Assembly: GCA_964034945.1 (NCBI GenBank)
Contig: OZ035960.1
Span: 50,032,706 to 50,096,705 of the forward strand
Source: Chrysopilus asiliformis
Taxonomy: Eukaryota > Arthropoda > Insecta > Diptera > Rhagionidae
DNA length: 64,000 bases
Direction: 5' to 3'
Shown here: positions 9,312-20,323 of the stretch, piece by piece
Numbering within the stretch: position 1 is the stretch's first letter
Layout: each line of letters opens with the position of its first letter
Translations under genes and position numbers: made by a program
The notes under the pieces: model-generated
Databases searched by the model: none
The model's input: the letters and a program-made list of their open reading frames with translations, nothing else
What the model was told of the DNA's origin: nothing

Positions 9312-10320
9312 AATACTGATTTCTTCATTACTTTCAAATCAAATAAATCTATAAATTTAGCTATGATACATGTTCAATAAAATTTTGATATTAAAACGAA
9401 TTTCCTTTTACTATAATTTTCTCTTTGATTTAAAATATCTACACATTTTTATAAAAAATAAAAATCGAAACATATTTCATTTGACTACGGTAAAAATAAA
9501 ATAAGTGAAAAAAAAAGAATCCATTAAGGGTATACCAACATTCTACATTCTGTAGAAAATCTGCAGGCCATTAAAAATAGTATTTATTGCTCCAATGGCT
9601 TGCTTCATCGTCGCCAGATTATAAACAAAACGTAAAAAGCATTGCAGACACCGGAGGCCACCTTAATTTTTGGAATAATTTACGCGACACAACATCAATT
9701 AACTCCTTAAAATACCTGCAGTTGAAAAAAGCCTCATAAATTGTCAGAGAATATTTATATAAATGTGTACATTTTTGTATCGAGAGGGCAGGGGAAAAGA
9801 ACTGGTTAAACAGCAGAGACAGGTAAAAACACAGAGTGGGGGGATGGAATTCTATGTTTCTACATAAAAGACTTTTATTCTAAGTTTTTAAGCCAGCAGC
9901 GACGACACGTCCCTCCATCGTCTAACTTGGCACTTTGACTCACAACACACCATATCCACAGTATTTCTGGACGATGTCCTAGGATATCCAAACATTGGAC
10001 AGAAATGTTTATGCATAGAAAAATTTCAGTTGACCTGCATGAGGGAAAGTGTCCTCCGCAACAAAAAAGCTCTAATGCACCGACCAACGCCATTAACCGT
10101 AAAAGTTTATGTACATCTTTTTGTCAGCTCGGTCCAAACATTATTTGTTTTCTTTTGGTTTTTTCTGTCTGTTTCCATACTTTAAGTCACAGAATCTTCA
10201 AGTCATTTGTATGATTCTGTCCATAAAACTTTCATTTTAGGCTTTTTAAACCCCCTTTCCCCTCGTATAGCTTTATAGTGATGTTCGTATGGACTTCAAT
10301 ACTACTTTCACACTACCAAT
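9312..10320. other. No recognisable gene
   Basis: Only short ORFs with no recognisable protein features; no terminal repeats found. Confidence 0.4.
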
Positions 10321-10941
10321 TTTTATACCCGTATGGTGAAATTTTGCTTTACCGTTTGTAACGCCTAGATCCCGTCATCACACACAAAAATGAATTACAC
10401 CAGTGTGTTTAGAATGATAAAATAAAATTGAATTTAGCATGTCCGTCCGTCCGTCTGTCCGTCCGTCTGTCCGTCCGTCTGTCCGTCCGTCCGTCCGTCT
10501 GTCCGTCCGTCCGTCCGTCTGTCCGTCCGTCCGTCCGTCCGTCTGTGGCGCGGATTGCGGGCACGGATTGAGCTACAGACTTGAAATTTTGCGCAGATCC
10601 GTTTTTCGTAAAATGCGAGGCTAAGTTCGTTCATGGGCAAAAATGGACCATGGGCAAAAATGGACCATATACGAATAAAAATGTTTTTTGCAAATATCTC
10701 AAAAACGGTGCATCTTATCAAAAAAGTCCAAGTACAAAAGTTATTTAGGATAAGATTCTACATAAAACTCCCATACATCAAAATCCGATTGGAACAAATT
10801 TTAAAAAATCTTATTGAAAAGTTTGACTTCAGAGTGGAATTTTGCTAAAACTGTTCGCTGTTCAATTAAACTTCGAACAATGCCATATCACCATACGGGT
10901 TTTCAATAATTGCCAGATTGGCATCTATAGCTTTTGTTATA
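10321..10941 (+). mobile_element. Family A repeat copy 1, INE-1/DINE-like (Helitron-related)
   Basis: Starts ttttatacccgtatggtg, has a GTCC/GTCT microsatellite (10440-10545), then gattgagctacagacttg and a body, and near the right end the inverse of the start (caccatacgggt) followed by a terminal hairpin (decayed here: ttgccagattggcatc). A start motif repeated inverted near the 3' end, a GTCC/GTCT run, and a 3' hairpin are features of Drosophila INE-1/DINE-1 elements. That relation is inferred from architecture, not from alignment. Confidence 0.65.
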
Positions 10942-10944
10942 TTT

Positions 10945-11388
10945 AGTCTTCGATTATATATCCTTGTCTTTGAGATATCCTTACAGACTTCTTAACTTTT
11001 CAAATCCTTACAGAATTTGAAAACCCTCAGATGAGATTTTTTCCTGAAAATTTGAGGAAAAAGAAATCACGTCAAGCCTGCAGGACCTTTCGTTATCCTT
11101 ACAGACTTCTTAACATCAGAATCGAATTCAGCGTCCCCGAAAACCCCCAGATGAGATTTTTTCTCAGAAAATTTGAGGAAAAGGATAATAACCTTATCTA
11201 TATAATATCGTAACTTTTCCTTACAAGGTCGAAGTAGTGATAATATTGTATTGACATCGGAGTTACGTGTGTGTGATAAATTTCAAGTCAATCAGATGAA
11301 TGGAAGTGTGTCAAAATGAGATGCAAGATTTAACCCTGACAGACGGACAGACAGACGGGCGGACAAACAGACGGACAGATACGTAAGC
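10945..11388 (+). repeat. Family B repeat copy 1
   Basis: Begins ttagtcttcgattatatatcc and contains tandem units (..ccccagatgagattttttcc.., gaggaaaaggataat..). It then has cgaagtagtgataat..ttgtattg and a GACA/GACG microsatellite tail. It abuts family A copy 1. Related copies are at 27600-27935 and 31055-31505, a tail at 18237, and the same unit inverted inside the Helitron-like element at 42512. Confidence 0.7.
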
Positions 11389-11457
11389 AAAAAACAAAAC
11401 TGTCAATAAAATATTACTCTTAACTTATCCTGTATTTTGTTTTTGCTTTGCAATTTG

Positions 11458-11578
11458 TTTCTAACCCTATTCTAGAGTTTTACCAAGTCTATTCTAGAGT
11501 TTCTAACCCTATTCTAGAATTTTTTTTAACCCTATTCTAGAGTTTTTCTTACCCTATTCTAGAGTTTTACCAAGTATT
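11458..11578 (+). repeat. Minisatellite (ccctattctagagtttt unit)
   Basis: About six imperfect copies of a 17-22 bp unit containing tattctagagttt. It is present in copy 1 of the duplicated block and absent from copy 2, so it expanded after the duplication or was lost from the other copy. Confidence 0.85.
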
Positions 11579-11746
11579 CGTCAAAAAACCGAATAACCGG
11601 ATTGCATAATTATTTGGTTATACCAAAAATTTGTGGCACTTTTGTAAAACTAGCAAGTATTTTGTAATCATCGTTTAAGTTTAAACACGAAAAGCTCAAA
11701 ACAAAACTCAAAATTTTCATATGAGTTTGAATTTCAATCGAATGCG

Positions 11747-12347
11747 ATGTGTTTTCTTCGGGGTTTTTCATCATTGATAATAGCAAAAATTTGTGTATTA
11801 CTTTTTGTTGGATATGTAAAAATTATCTATAGATAATCGAAATATTTATTAAAAACAAGATTTCTTTCAGGTAACTTTAACAAAAGTGACGGTGGAGTCG
11901 GTTCAAAAGACTTACAATCCAGAACTTGTGAAACTTAATATAACTATTGTTAATAAAAGGAAAGTTTTTGTATTATTGGAAGTATTCAAGCCATTCGATG
12001 ATTTTTATGTACATGCAAAAAGTACCATAAAAACATCTAAAATGCGCAGTTTTGTTTTAGTGAATATTACAACCAGTTTTTGTGATTTATTGCAACAAAA
12101 ATTGAATCCGCTGTCGATTTTATTTGTAAGAGCTACACAATTAAGTGCGGATTTTGAAATAAAATGTCCGCTTCCACAGGGAAATCATTCTATTAAAGGA
12201 TTTGAATTTCCCGATTATATGCTTCCAAAACGTACATTTAATGGAAATTTTTCATTATTGATTAGTTTCTATAACCGCAACAAAAAAACCAAATTGGAAA
12301 CAAGTATTCTAAGTGTGATTTATCAGGGCCGTGTTATAAGCGAGTAA
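11747..12347 (+). CDS. DM8/DUF1091 family secreted protein (gene 1, two exons)
   Basis: Exon 1 is 11747-11815 (ATG plus 22 codons) and encodes a hydrophobic signal peptide (ends ICVLLFVGY). The intron is 11816-11870 (GTAAAA..TTTCTTTCAG). Exon 2 is 11871-12347 with stop TAA. The product is 181 residues. Exon 2 has the DM8/DUF1091 pattern: a FCDLLQQKLNP motif around residue 94, a second cysteine in KCPLPQG around 122, and LPKRTFNGN around 141. The family is common in fly genomes as small secreted proteins with a lipid-binding-like fold; function here is unknown. The exon 1 assignment is supported by near-identical structure in the paralogue at 28574. A possible AATAAA is at 12640. It is intact despite surrounding transposons. 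Confidence 0.85.
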
Positions 12348-12690
12348 TTTGGAAGATGTGAGGCTTACAATTATCCTTCGAGTTTTTTTTAGTTATTCTG
12401 GGATAAAAATATTTTTTACAAAAAAACAAAATTTTTTTTTTTAAATGAATTTAATCGGTTTAAAATTATATAAAGTTTGGGTGACTTTTTTTGTCAATAA
12501 TGGGCAATTATACACAAGGGCAAATAGTTAATGACTTCAAAAACAGATATTACTTTGTAGTTAACATATAAAAAATATAAAAAGATTGGCAATTAACCAA
12601 CATAACTAAATATTATTTTGTATTTAACCAAAAAATTTCAATAAAAATGTCAGAGTTTCAGATCAGTTCCATGAAGTATTTATAAACATC

Positions 12691-12743
12691 ATGTTCTCAC
12701 ATCAGCACAATTTGAGGTTTTGAAGGCAGTGGATGAATTATTT
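12691..12743 (+). pseudogene. Stub of a third-type DM8 gene
   Basis: Starts atgttctca like exon 1 of the gene at 29549, then jumps within a few bases to cagcacaatttgaggttttg from the middle of that gene's exon 2. After 40 bp it is cut by family A copy 2. A ~220 bp internal deletion plus the insertion destroyed this copy. Confidence 0.8.
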
Positions 12744-13432
12744 TTATACCCGTATGGTGAAACCAAAGGGTATATTAACTTTGCCTTACCGTTTGTAACG
12801 CCAAGATCCCGTCATCACACAGAAAAATGAATTACACCAGTCTGTTTAGAATGATAAAGATAATTAATTTTTTCATATCCGTCCGTCCGTCCGTCCGTCC
12901 GTCTGTCCGTCTGTCCGTCTGTCCGTCTGTCCGTCTGTCCGTCTGTCCGTCTGTCCGTCTGTCCGTCTGTCCGTCTGTCCGTCTGTCCGTCTGTCCGTCT
13001 GTCCGTCTGTCCGTCTGTCCGTCTGTCCGTCTGTCCGTCCGTCTGTCTGTGGCGCGGATTAAGAGCGCACGGATTGAGCTACAGACTTGAAATTTTGCGC
13101 AGATTCGATTTTCGTAAAATGCAAGGCTAGGTTCGTTAATTGGCAAAAATAGACCATGAGGTGGGGTACCCCCCATACGAACCAAAATGTTTTTTGTGAA
13201 TATCTCAAAAACTGTGCATCTTATCAAAAAAGTCCAAAAACAAAAGTTATTTAGAGTATCATTCTACATAAAACTCCCATACATCAAAATCCGATTGGAA
13301 TAAATTTTAAAAAATCTTATTGGAAAGTTTGACTTCAAAGTGGAATTTTGGTACAACTGTTCGCCGTTCACTTAAATCACCATACGGGTTTTCAATAATT
13401 GGCAGATTGGCAATTATAGCTTTTGTTCTGTT
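12741..13432 (+). mobile_element. Family A repeat copy 2 (INE-1/DINE-like)
   Basis: Full-length copy: start tttttatacccgtatggtg, long GTCC/GTCT array 12883-13050, body, inverse motif caccatacgggt at ~13379, then an imperfect hairpin (aattggcagattggcaatt) and tatagcttttgtt end. It inserted in the DM8 gene stub. Long ORFs over the array are translations of the microsatellite only. Confidence 0.75.
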
Positions 13433-13846
13433 TAATTTATACATCCATACCTTCTTCCCTCTAATCGAGTTTTAGGAATTTCCTCATACTTCGTCGCCCC
13501 CTTCTCACCTCCAGGATCAGTTCAGGATTCACATAAAATGGAAAAAATCTTAATCCCCTGAGCAAAGCTTTTACAATATATAATTTTTTTTAAGATTTTA
13601 TTTTTAAAAATGTACAAAAGAGGAACAAACAATTCTTTGGCGTTATGTATCAGAAATAAAAGCAAGAGAAAAACATAAAGAAAACAAAGAAATATTTATC
13701 TTGGGTTTTTGTGCTGGAATTATGGAGAGGTGCCTTAGGCGAAATTTAAAATATCTTCCGCGTCGCTGTTTCAAATTAACACCTCAAAATGGACAAAACA
13801 TTAAGTTACGCATCTGTAGCAGTTTTCGACTGCGGCGCAGTTTAAA
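13433..13846. other. Spacer between inverted family A copies
   Basis: No gene seen. Contains ttatgtatcagaaataaaagc (~13644), which matches the arm of the hairpin at 32762-32960, so part of it is another repeat. Confidence 0.4.
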
Positions 13847-14515
13847 ACATAACAAAAGCTATAATTGCCATTCTGGCAATCATTGGAGACCCATATGGTG
13901 ATATTCGTATCAAAATTCGAACAGTTGTACGAAAATTCCAGTTTTAAGTCAAACTTTCCAATAAGATTTTTTAAAATTTATTCTAATCGGATTTTGATGT
14001 ATGGGAGTTTTATGTAGAATCATATCCTAAATAACTCTTGTTCTTGGACTTTTTTAATAAAATTCACCGTTTTTGAGATATTCAGAAAAAAAGTTTTCGT
14101 TCGTATGGGGGGTACCCCCCCTAATGGTACATTTTTGCCCATTAACGAACTCAGTCTCGCATTTTACGAAAAACGGATCTGCGTAAAATTTCAAGTCTCT
14201 AGCTCAATCCGTGCGCCCGCAATCTGCCCCACAGACGGACGGACGGACGGACAGACGAACAGACGGACAGACGGACAGACTGACAGACGGACAGACGGAC
14301 AGACGGACAGACGGACAGACGGACAGACGGACAGACGGACAGACGGACAGACGGACAGACGGACAGACAGACGGACGGACATGCAGAAATTAATTATTTT
14401 TATCATTCTAAACACACTGGTGTAATTCATTTTTTTGTGTGATGACGGGATCTTGGCGTTACAAACGGTAAGGCAAATCTAATATTCCCTTTGGTTTCAC
14501 CATACGGGTATAAAA
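13847..14515 (-). mobile_element. Family A repeat copy 3 (INE-1/DINE-like), inverted
   Basis: Inverted relative to copy 2: begins acataacaaaagctataattgcc and ends caccatacgggtataaa, with a GACA/GACG array at 14232-14380. The inner motif reads catatggtg instead of cgtatggtg, and the terminal hairpin is imperfect (attgccattctggcaat). Confidence 0.75.
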
Positions 14516-14544
14516 AAAAAATTTTCCTTTGTGCATTTTCTTAA

Positions 14545-15165
14545 CACGTTGACGGACAGTTGCGTCTATAGCCGTCAAGTTCAAGTTCACTATGTGACAT
14601 GACGGCAATAGCCGTCCAATACGAAACGGTCGTTTTTAGACACTGCGGCTGTAGCAGCACAAATGTGCATTTACCAGCGTACAAGTAGAAGCCTAGTGTC
14701 ATGTTTTCGAAAAAAAATTTAGTATGCAAGGTTAACACATTGAGTATGCACGTGGTTGTGAACGGAGTAGTGCGATCTTGTTTTCTCTTCAATTATAATA
14801 ATTATAAAATTATAATAAATTTATTTGTCATTTATTTATTTTTGTTTGATCATGAACTAACATTTCGTGTAAAACTCCCAAAAATACTTTGTTGCTCACA
14901 AAAAATTGCTTATTTCAGTCATTAAACCTGTCATTTACGTTTTTAAATTTTTGCTGTTATAGCCGCCATCGTCCCATTACATAGTGTCTAGAGTCCGCTG
15001 GCGCCATGACGGTTGTAGCCGCAACCTAATTAAAGGTGCTGAATTAATCAAAATTAAGTGTATTTAAGCAGAAAGAGTAAAACTATACTTCTAATATTCT
15101 AAAAATTACAAAAACATATAGTGTCAATTTTCGAATTTCACTTGTTTCTACTGTCCGTCAACGTG
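14545..15165. mobile_element. TTAA-site MITE (piggyBac-like), 621 bp
   Basis: Perfect 16 bp terminal inverted repeats CACGTTGACGGACAGT, each flanked by TTAA (14541-14544 and 15166-15169). The interior has further inverted gccgtc/gacggc motifs and no transposase. TTAA duplication is the signature of piggyBac-type transposition; the parent family is unidentified. Confidence 0.85.
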
Positions 15166-15169
15166 TTAA

Positions 15170-17224
15170 AAAAAAATCCCCACTCAAAAATTGTTTTAAA
15201 AATAAGAAGAGGAACGCCACATAAAGTTTTTGCTCGAACGCCGCTTTACCTTCGCGCAGTCATGAATTTAATCAAACATTTCATAATCGCTTCAAGTCAT
15301 TTTCAAACATAATATGTTCTTCATCACTTTACATTGATTTCAATTTTCTGAATTGCTAAAATTCGAGAAAAAAAAACACTTTTTCTTAGAATCCAGTTTC
15401 GGATAATATTGATAAATTCCTAAATTCCTTTTGTTTGGTAATACTATATGTGTCTAACAACGATAAAAGAAGGGATTTATAATAACTTCTTGCAGATATC
15501 TTCTCTATATCTGGTATACTATCGACAATCGGTAACTTTGCTTTAATGATAGTTGACTATGAGTACAACTCTGGCTCGTATAGTGTTATAAATTAATTCA
15601 AAAGTCATAAAATATTCCTGCTTGAATGGCTAATGGATAAAAGTTTCACATCAACTAACTTCCTGTATTCCCACACTCCAACCTCCAGAAACCATCTTTT
15701 GATATGTTCCCGATTTCTCAGATTTTAAACGAAATTGCGTCACATAACTCCTTAGGATATTTGCTTTCGATGAAACGAAATTCGAAATCATACGAAACGA
15801 AATTGTTCTTTGGCCGTTGTTCTTACATATCCTGTGTCCTCGCCGTTTAACTAGGGGTGATCAAGTTGAATGCCTTCGTTTCTCATATATTCCCGTGTAT
15901 TTGGCTATGGAACCGCAAAGGAGAAGAAGAAGACGACGACGACACATTATCGAGGATTTAGGGTGTAGGCTGACACTATAAATGAACGGTATTTCGCATA
16001 TCCTTATAGCCATGGACCAATATAACCTTATAAGTCTAATTCTGATAACAATAATTTAGTGTTGTTGATATGGCTTTTGACCATCATCATCCATAGATAT
16101 TCTAACTTGAATTTAACAACCAAATACCGCCACCGCCATCTAACAAAGTTCAACAACGCCCCTGCCACGTGTGAAATATATTCATGTGTGCAATGAAAAC
16201 TTTAGGGAAAATCTCTGCAAAAGCAGGACGACTCATCTTGGACTTATTCTTAGTCGAAAATCTTCCCGTATCGCATCGGGTTGTAAAATTCCACCCCCTC
16301 CCCTACCTTAAACGAGTCTCTACCTTTTCGATTAGTTTGTTTGGATTTTCCTTCATACAGATATGAGGAAAATATCACCGTAATAGAAATGCCTTCCTAC
16401 AAGACCACTGCCATCAGTATGTTGGGTTTATATTGTCCAGAGTAATAAGCAGATAAAGTCATATAAGCGCAGTACTTATGACTTTACCCATCATCCCCGT
16501 GAAACACCAATCCACAGCTAGTAGAAAATGTTTGAGAAGACTCAAAACTTTTGAATGGAATCTCTTCCGAAATTTCTAAGCCTTCCTTCTCTTTTCCTAG
16601 ACCGGCCAACTTTTGAGGCCAAAATCTTTTAGTCCTTCAGAGCCACTGTCCTGTCACACAAACCCTTCAGTCTGTATGCGAAAGGATTATAAAAGGAGTT
16701 AGTCTCCATCATACAGTTTAAGTCTGGCTATGTTTCGTTGACGGAATTTCAAAGGATTTCTTAAGCTCGTTCACATGTTACCAACCCACCCCTATATGCC
16801 ATAAACTAGAGATTTAGTGCCCAGTTATAGATAAACTTATCGAACAACTTGAATTCTTCGTTTCATTGAGTTGGAAGCATTCGTAAACTTTTAAGGGATG
16901 TTCCATGAAGTGGAATCAGAAATTAAGGTGGTAATTGTTTAATGAAATAGGATTTACGTTTGTTTAATGCATTTGCACAATTTTCAACTGCAATCAAATG
17001 AAAAAGTAGAGAAACGTGTTCGATTTTATATTTTCTTTTATTTTAATAACCCGTTTGACCGCATACCAAATAGATTTGAATGGACCTCAATAGTATACTT
17101 TTTATTTAAAAAATGTATTCAATATAGGGGTGACTTTGACATCAACTAAAAACACCCTGATTTTAGCCCGCATTTCAAAGATGTGATGATTTATTTCTTG
17201 CCATTGATTTGAAAGATTCTGGCT
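15170..17224. other. No recognisable gene or repeat
   Basis: About 2 kb with only short ORFs and no terminal repeat found. Composition is more balanced than in the flanking repeats, so it may be unique host DNA. Confidence 0.4.
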
Positions 17225-17715
17225 TTGATCATATAAGAACTTACAGAAACTTTTAGGTAAATTTCAAAGATTTGATTGTTTATTCTTTGTCGTTAATTTA
17301 TGAAATATCGATTTAGGTTTTGTCCAGTTTTGACCAACTTTATGGAGACTTTTTCGTATATCACTGACATTACTACTACATTTAGACATATCCATGGTAT
17401 TGAGTTGAGATATCAAAACTGATAAAGGAAGTAACTTAAAGACAGTTGTAATTAAAAAGGCTTGATGTGGACAGCATAAGATTTTCTTATACAAAATCTA
17501 AGTTTGTGCACGATTTACACTATAACTAAAGCACGGTTTACACTATAACTAGAGTTTGGGCGGCAAAGTCCCGGAATCGGGAACAAACTTTTGTCCCGGA
17601 TCTTTCAATTAAATGTTATAATAACAATTTTCCACGTATGTGTTTCAAGACGTTTCGCTGCGGCGCTGGTTTTACAATTTTCGTCTCTATTATTTATGAA
17701 ATGTATTGGGAGTAC
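17225..17715 (+). repeat. Family C repeat copy 1
   Basis: Matches 36958-37440 (tttatggagactttttcgta, agacatatccatggta, gatgtggacagcata, then ggaatcgggaacaaa). Both copies contain gtcccggaatcgggaac after ctagagt. In copy 2 the junction reads ctagagtgaccataggtccc, which resembles hAT-type ends; class uncertain. This copy has a local duplication of cacggtttacactataacta. Confidence 0.65.
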
Positions 17716-17868
17716 AAATGGAAAAACGCCGTTTTCCAATAACTGACGCTTCTACTGCTGGTAAAAAATGTCAGATCAGAAACGTCAAATGTTAGACATC
17801 TGGCGACAACTCGTTATCATTAAATATGTGAAATTTTATCGGCGTCATATATTTTTTTGTGCGTGAAA

Positions 17869-18236
17869 ATGTCGAAACTTGATCCAAATAAGCGTCATTT
17901 GCGGGAGGTTTTGCTTTTTGCCTTCAATTCGAAAAAATCTGCGGCTGAGTCGCATGGAAACTTTTGCTGAGGTTTCTATTAGTGAACGAACGTGTCGCGC
18001 GCGAATGGTTTCAACGCTATAAAAATTGTGATTTTGACGTGGAAGATAAAGAGGGTCCAGGTCCGGCGAAAAAGTTTGAAGACGCAGAATTCGAGGCATT
18101 ACTGGAACAATGTCAAACTCAACAAGAATTCGCTAAGGAACACAACTAATGCGTTTGAGCCGAGCATTGAAGGAAAAACGACCACAATTCGAGCAAAAAC
18201 ATGCAATTTTGCAGCACGGACAACGCTCTTCGGATG
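17869..18236 (+). pseudogene. Mariner transposase N-terminal fragment
   Basis: ATG at 17869 starts MSKLDPNKRHLREVLLFAFN, followed after a frameshift near 17965 by RVAREWFQRYKNCDFDVEDK and KKFEDAEFEALLEQ. This pattern (helix-turn-helix, then W-F-x-R-F/Y-K-x-x-DFDV-D) is the DNA-binding half of mariner transposases. After another frameshift near 18147 it continues to ..EQKHAILQHGQ and stops dead at the junction with family B. The catalytic domain is absent. It is non-functional. Confidence 0.75.
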
Positions 18237-18345
18237 AATAGAAGTGGGTCAAAATTGGATTGCATGATTTGCCCCTGACAGACAGACATACAAACATACA
18301 GATACGAAGGCAAGCTAAAAAAGCTTCTAATAACTAGTGTTCTTT
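18237..18345 (+). repeat. Family B repeat tail
   Basis: Starts at gatgaatagaagtgggtcaaaattgg and runs through gacagacagacatac to acgaaggcaagctaaaaaagc. This is the 3' end of family B (compare 31410-31510). It is fused directly to the mariner fragment. Confidence 0.65.
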
Positions 18346-18560
18346 TTGTTGGTCAGTACTTTTTCAATTGAGACTTTCCTTTTAAAAAATGAGGCTAGTT
18401 TTAGTTTTACGATAATTTAAAAAACTAAATTATTATTGTAGTAAAAAGTAAGTGGGAAGGGAAGCCAACCTATAGTTGTTCGCTGAACATAAACCTGATT
18501 TTTCCCAAAATTGATTTGTTCAAAAATTGATAAAAAATTTGTGAGAAAAATCGCTATATA

Positions 18561-19138
18561 AAGGGTCTTTCAACAAGGACATAACAATTTTGTATTTTAA
18601 TAAAAACGCACCCTGAAACTTTTTTATGATCTGGCAATGCTAAAACGTCAGTCAAGGTTTACATTTTTATCATGGTGAAGTTCACGAACGAGCAACGTTT
18701 GGAAATTATTAAAACTTACTACCGAAATTCTGAGTCCGATGAAATGATAATGAAAATTATGAAATGAAATGATGAATGAAATGATGGTCCAGTCGAATGG
18801 CCACCTCGCTGATGCGATTTAACGCCGTTGGATTTCTTTTTATAGGGTTATGTTAAGTCGTTGGTTTATGCCAACAAGCTAACAACGTTAGAGGAGCTCA
18901 GGAACAATATCGAGCGCGAAATTGCCAACGTTCCAGCCGATATGTGTGGAAGAGTGGTGGAAAATTGGCTCCAAAGAATCAATCAGCAAACGTGCTTGCG
19001 GTGCCCATATGAACGACATCGAATTTCATACTTAAACGTAACATGTCCACTACACCTGGAATAAATTTCAGCCGATATATCAATTATTCTGTGTTTTATT
19101 TAAATACAAAATTGTTATGTCCTTGTTGAGAGACCCGA
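18561..19138 (+). mobile_element. MITE derived from a DD41D mariner, copy 1
   Basis: Long TIRs of more than 40 bp begin GGGTCTTTCAACAAGG (left) and GGGTCTCTCAACAAGG (right, inverted), flanked by TA. The interior has the transposase start (MVKFTNEQRLEIIKTYYRNS, from 18672) and end (..FFLWGYVKSLVYANKLTTLEEL.., open to 19064). They are joined by an internal deletion marked by repeated atgaaatgat. The catalytic core is gone. A second copy with the same join is at 38025-38604, so the deleted form itself multiplied. Confidence 0.85.
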
Positions 19139-19140
19139 TA

Positions 19141-20321
19141 TGTTATTTTTGTGTCTTCGGATGAGTAAAAGATAAAAGGATCTACTTCTCAACCATCGTG
19201 ATAGAAAAAATACAGAAAAATAGTTCAACTGGAAATACTTTTAAATATTAATAAAAAAAAGTTTTTTGTTACATAATCAATCGCACATTCTTAGAACTTT
19301 CGTCTCCAAAATCATTAAACATTTAACTTTCCTTTGACTTCGATTTAGAAAACGAAATTAAAATCTGTCAAAAAAGGGTAATCTAAATAAAACATGAAAC
19401 CCAAAAAATTGCAAAAACTGTTTTAATACTTGATTTTTTGTAAATATCGCCAAGTATTCAATTTGAGCGCTGCAATAAAGACACCACACAAGTTTTCCTT
19501 AATATCCGAATAACAACAGAAGGAAGGACATTAAAACATTTCTATGTTTTTCATTCCTGTTTCATGATTTGTTTCAAATGTTGTTTTAGATTAAAACAAA
19601 TAAATTCGTTCCGCGTTTTCGACACCCCATCAGGATCGCCAGAATAGTCCGATGACCATACACCAGTCAGTATACGTGCGTTGGTCTCAAGGATATTACT
19701 AGGATGAGGCGCTAAAATGGGTTCGTCGAGTCACTTCTATGTGATAAGCGCGGTGTAAATGGCCACTGCCTTTTTATTCGCGTTTCCTTTCACCAGATAT
19801 CGAATACATATTTTTACACACAGTGCAGTTGATAATATGCTATACGGCTCTGGTGACAAAGAATAGAGATTCGTAGTCCTTGTTCACTTTTCGTCGAGAG
19901 GATAAAGCAATTGCCGTAAATTGGCAGTGAGAGCTTTTGTGCGGCATCTCTAACGTTAGTATCCTGTCACTGATGTTGCGAATTAACTGCTTTTTTTGAA
20001 ATGAAATCATTTAACACACGCGGTGTCTCTTATATATGGACGTTGGGCAAAGTTGTTAAGTACATTTGCTTTTGACCACCACGACCCAAAACATATTTAA
20101 CATCCTTGCCGGTTTCCCTGCCTTACTACAATTGGCCCTCTAACATAATCTATAGCCGTATAGATACAAATATATTTCGTTAATAGACACAAGTAGTACA
20201 GATATCATCCTTTTGAGTTCGCCTGATATGTTGGATGGAAAAGGATTGGATAGATGGTACCATGTGTCTATAAGGGTAACTACTATCCAAGTTTACACCC
20301 GTATATGAATTAGTATTTATA
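19141..20321. other. No recognisable gene
   Basis: AT-rich, without a supported ORF; no terminal repeat found. Confidence 0.4.
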
Positions 20322-20323
20322 TA

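Larger units (their letters stand above)
11389..12743 (+). repeat. Duplicated block, copy 1 (carries DM8 gene 1)
   Basis: Non-coding flanks as well as the gene match 28130-29560. Examples are caaaactgtcaataaaatatt at the left, gtttaagtttaaacacgaaa upstream of the gene, and the 3' region up to taaacatcatgttctca. The shared wording of the upstream family B copies suggests the duplication began further left. Copy 1 ends abruptly in a family A repeat. Confidence 0.85.

Noticed and set aside
10434..10721. ORFs of SVRPSVCPSV or TDGRTDRQTD type over 10.4, 12.9 and 14.3 kb
   Set aside because: They are translations of GTCC/GTCT microsatellites inside family A repeats, open on both strands because the unit has no stop codons.
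12883..13050. Regular short repeats resembling a CRISPR array
   Set aside because: No spacers; simple GTCC/GTCT tandem in a eukaryotic repeat.
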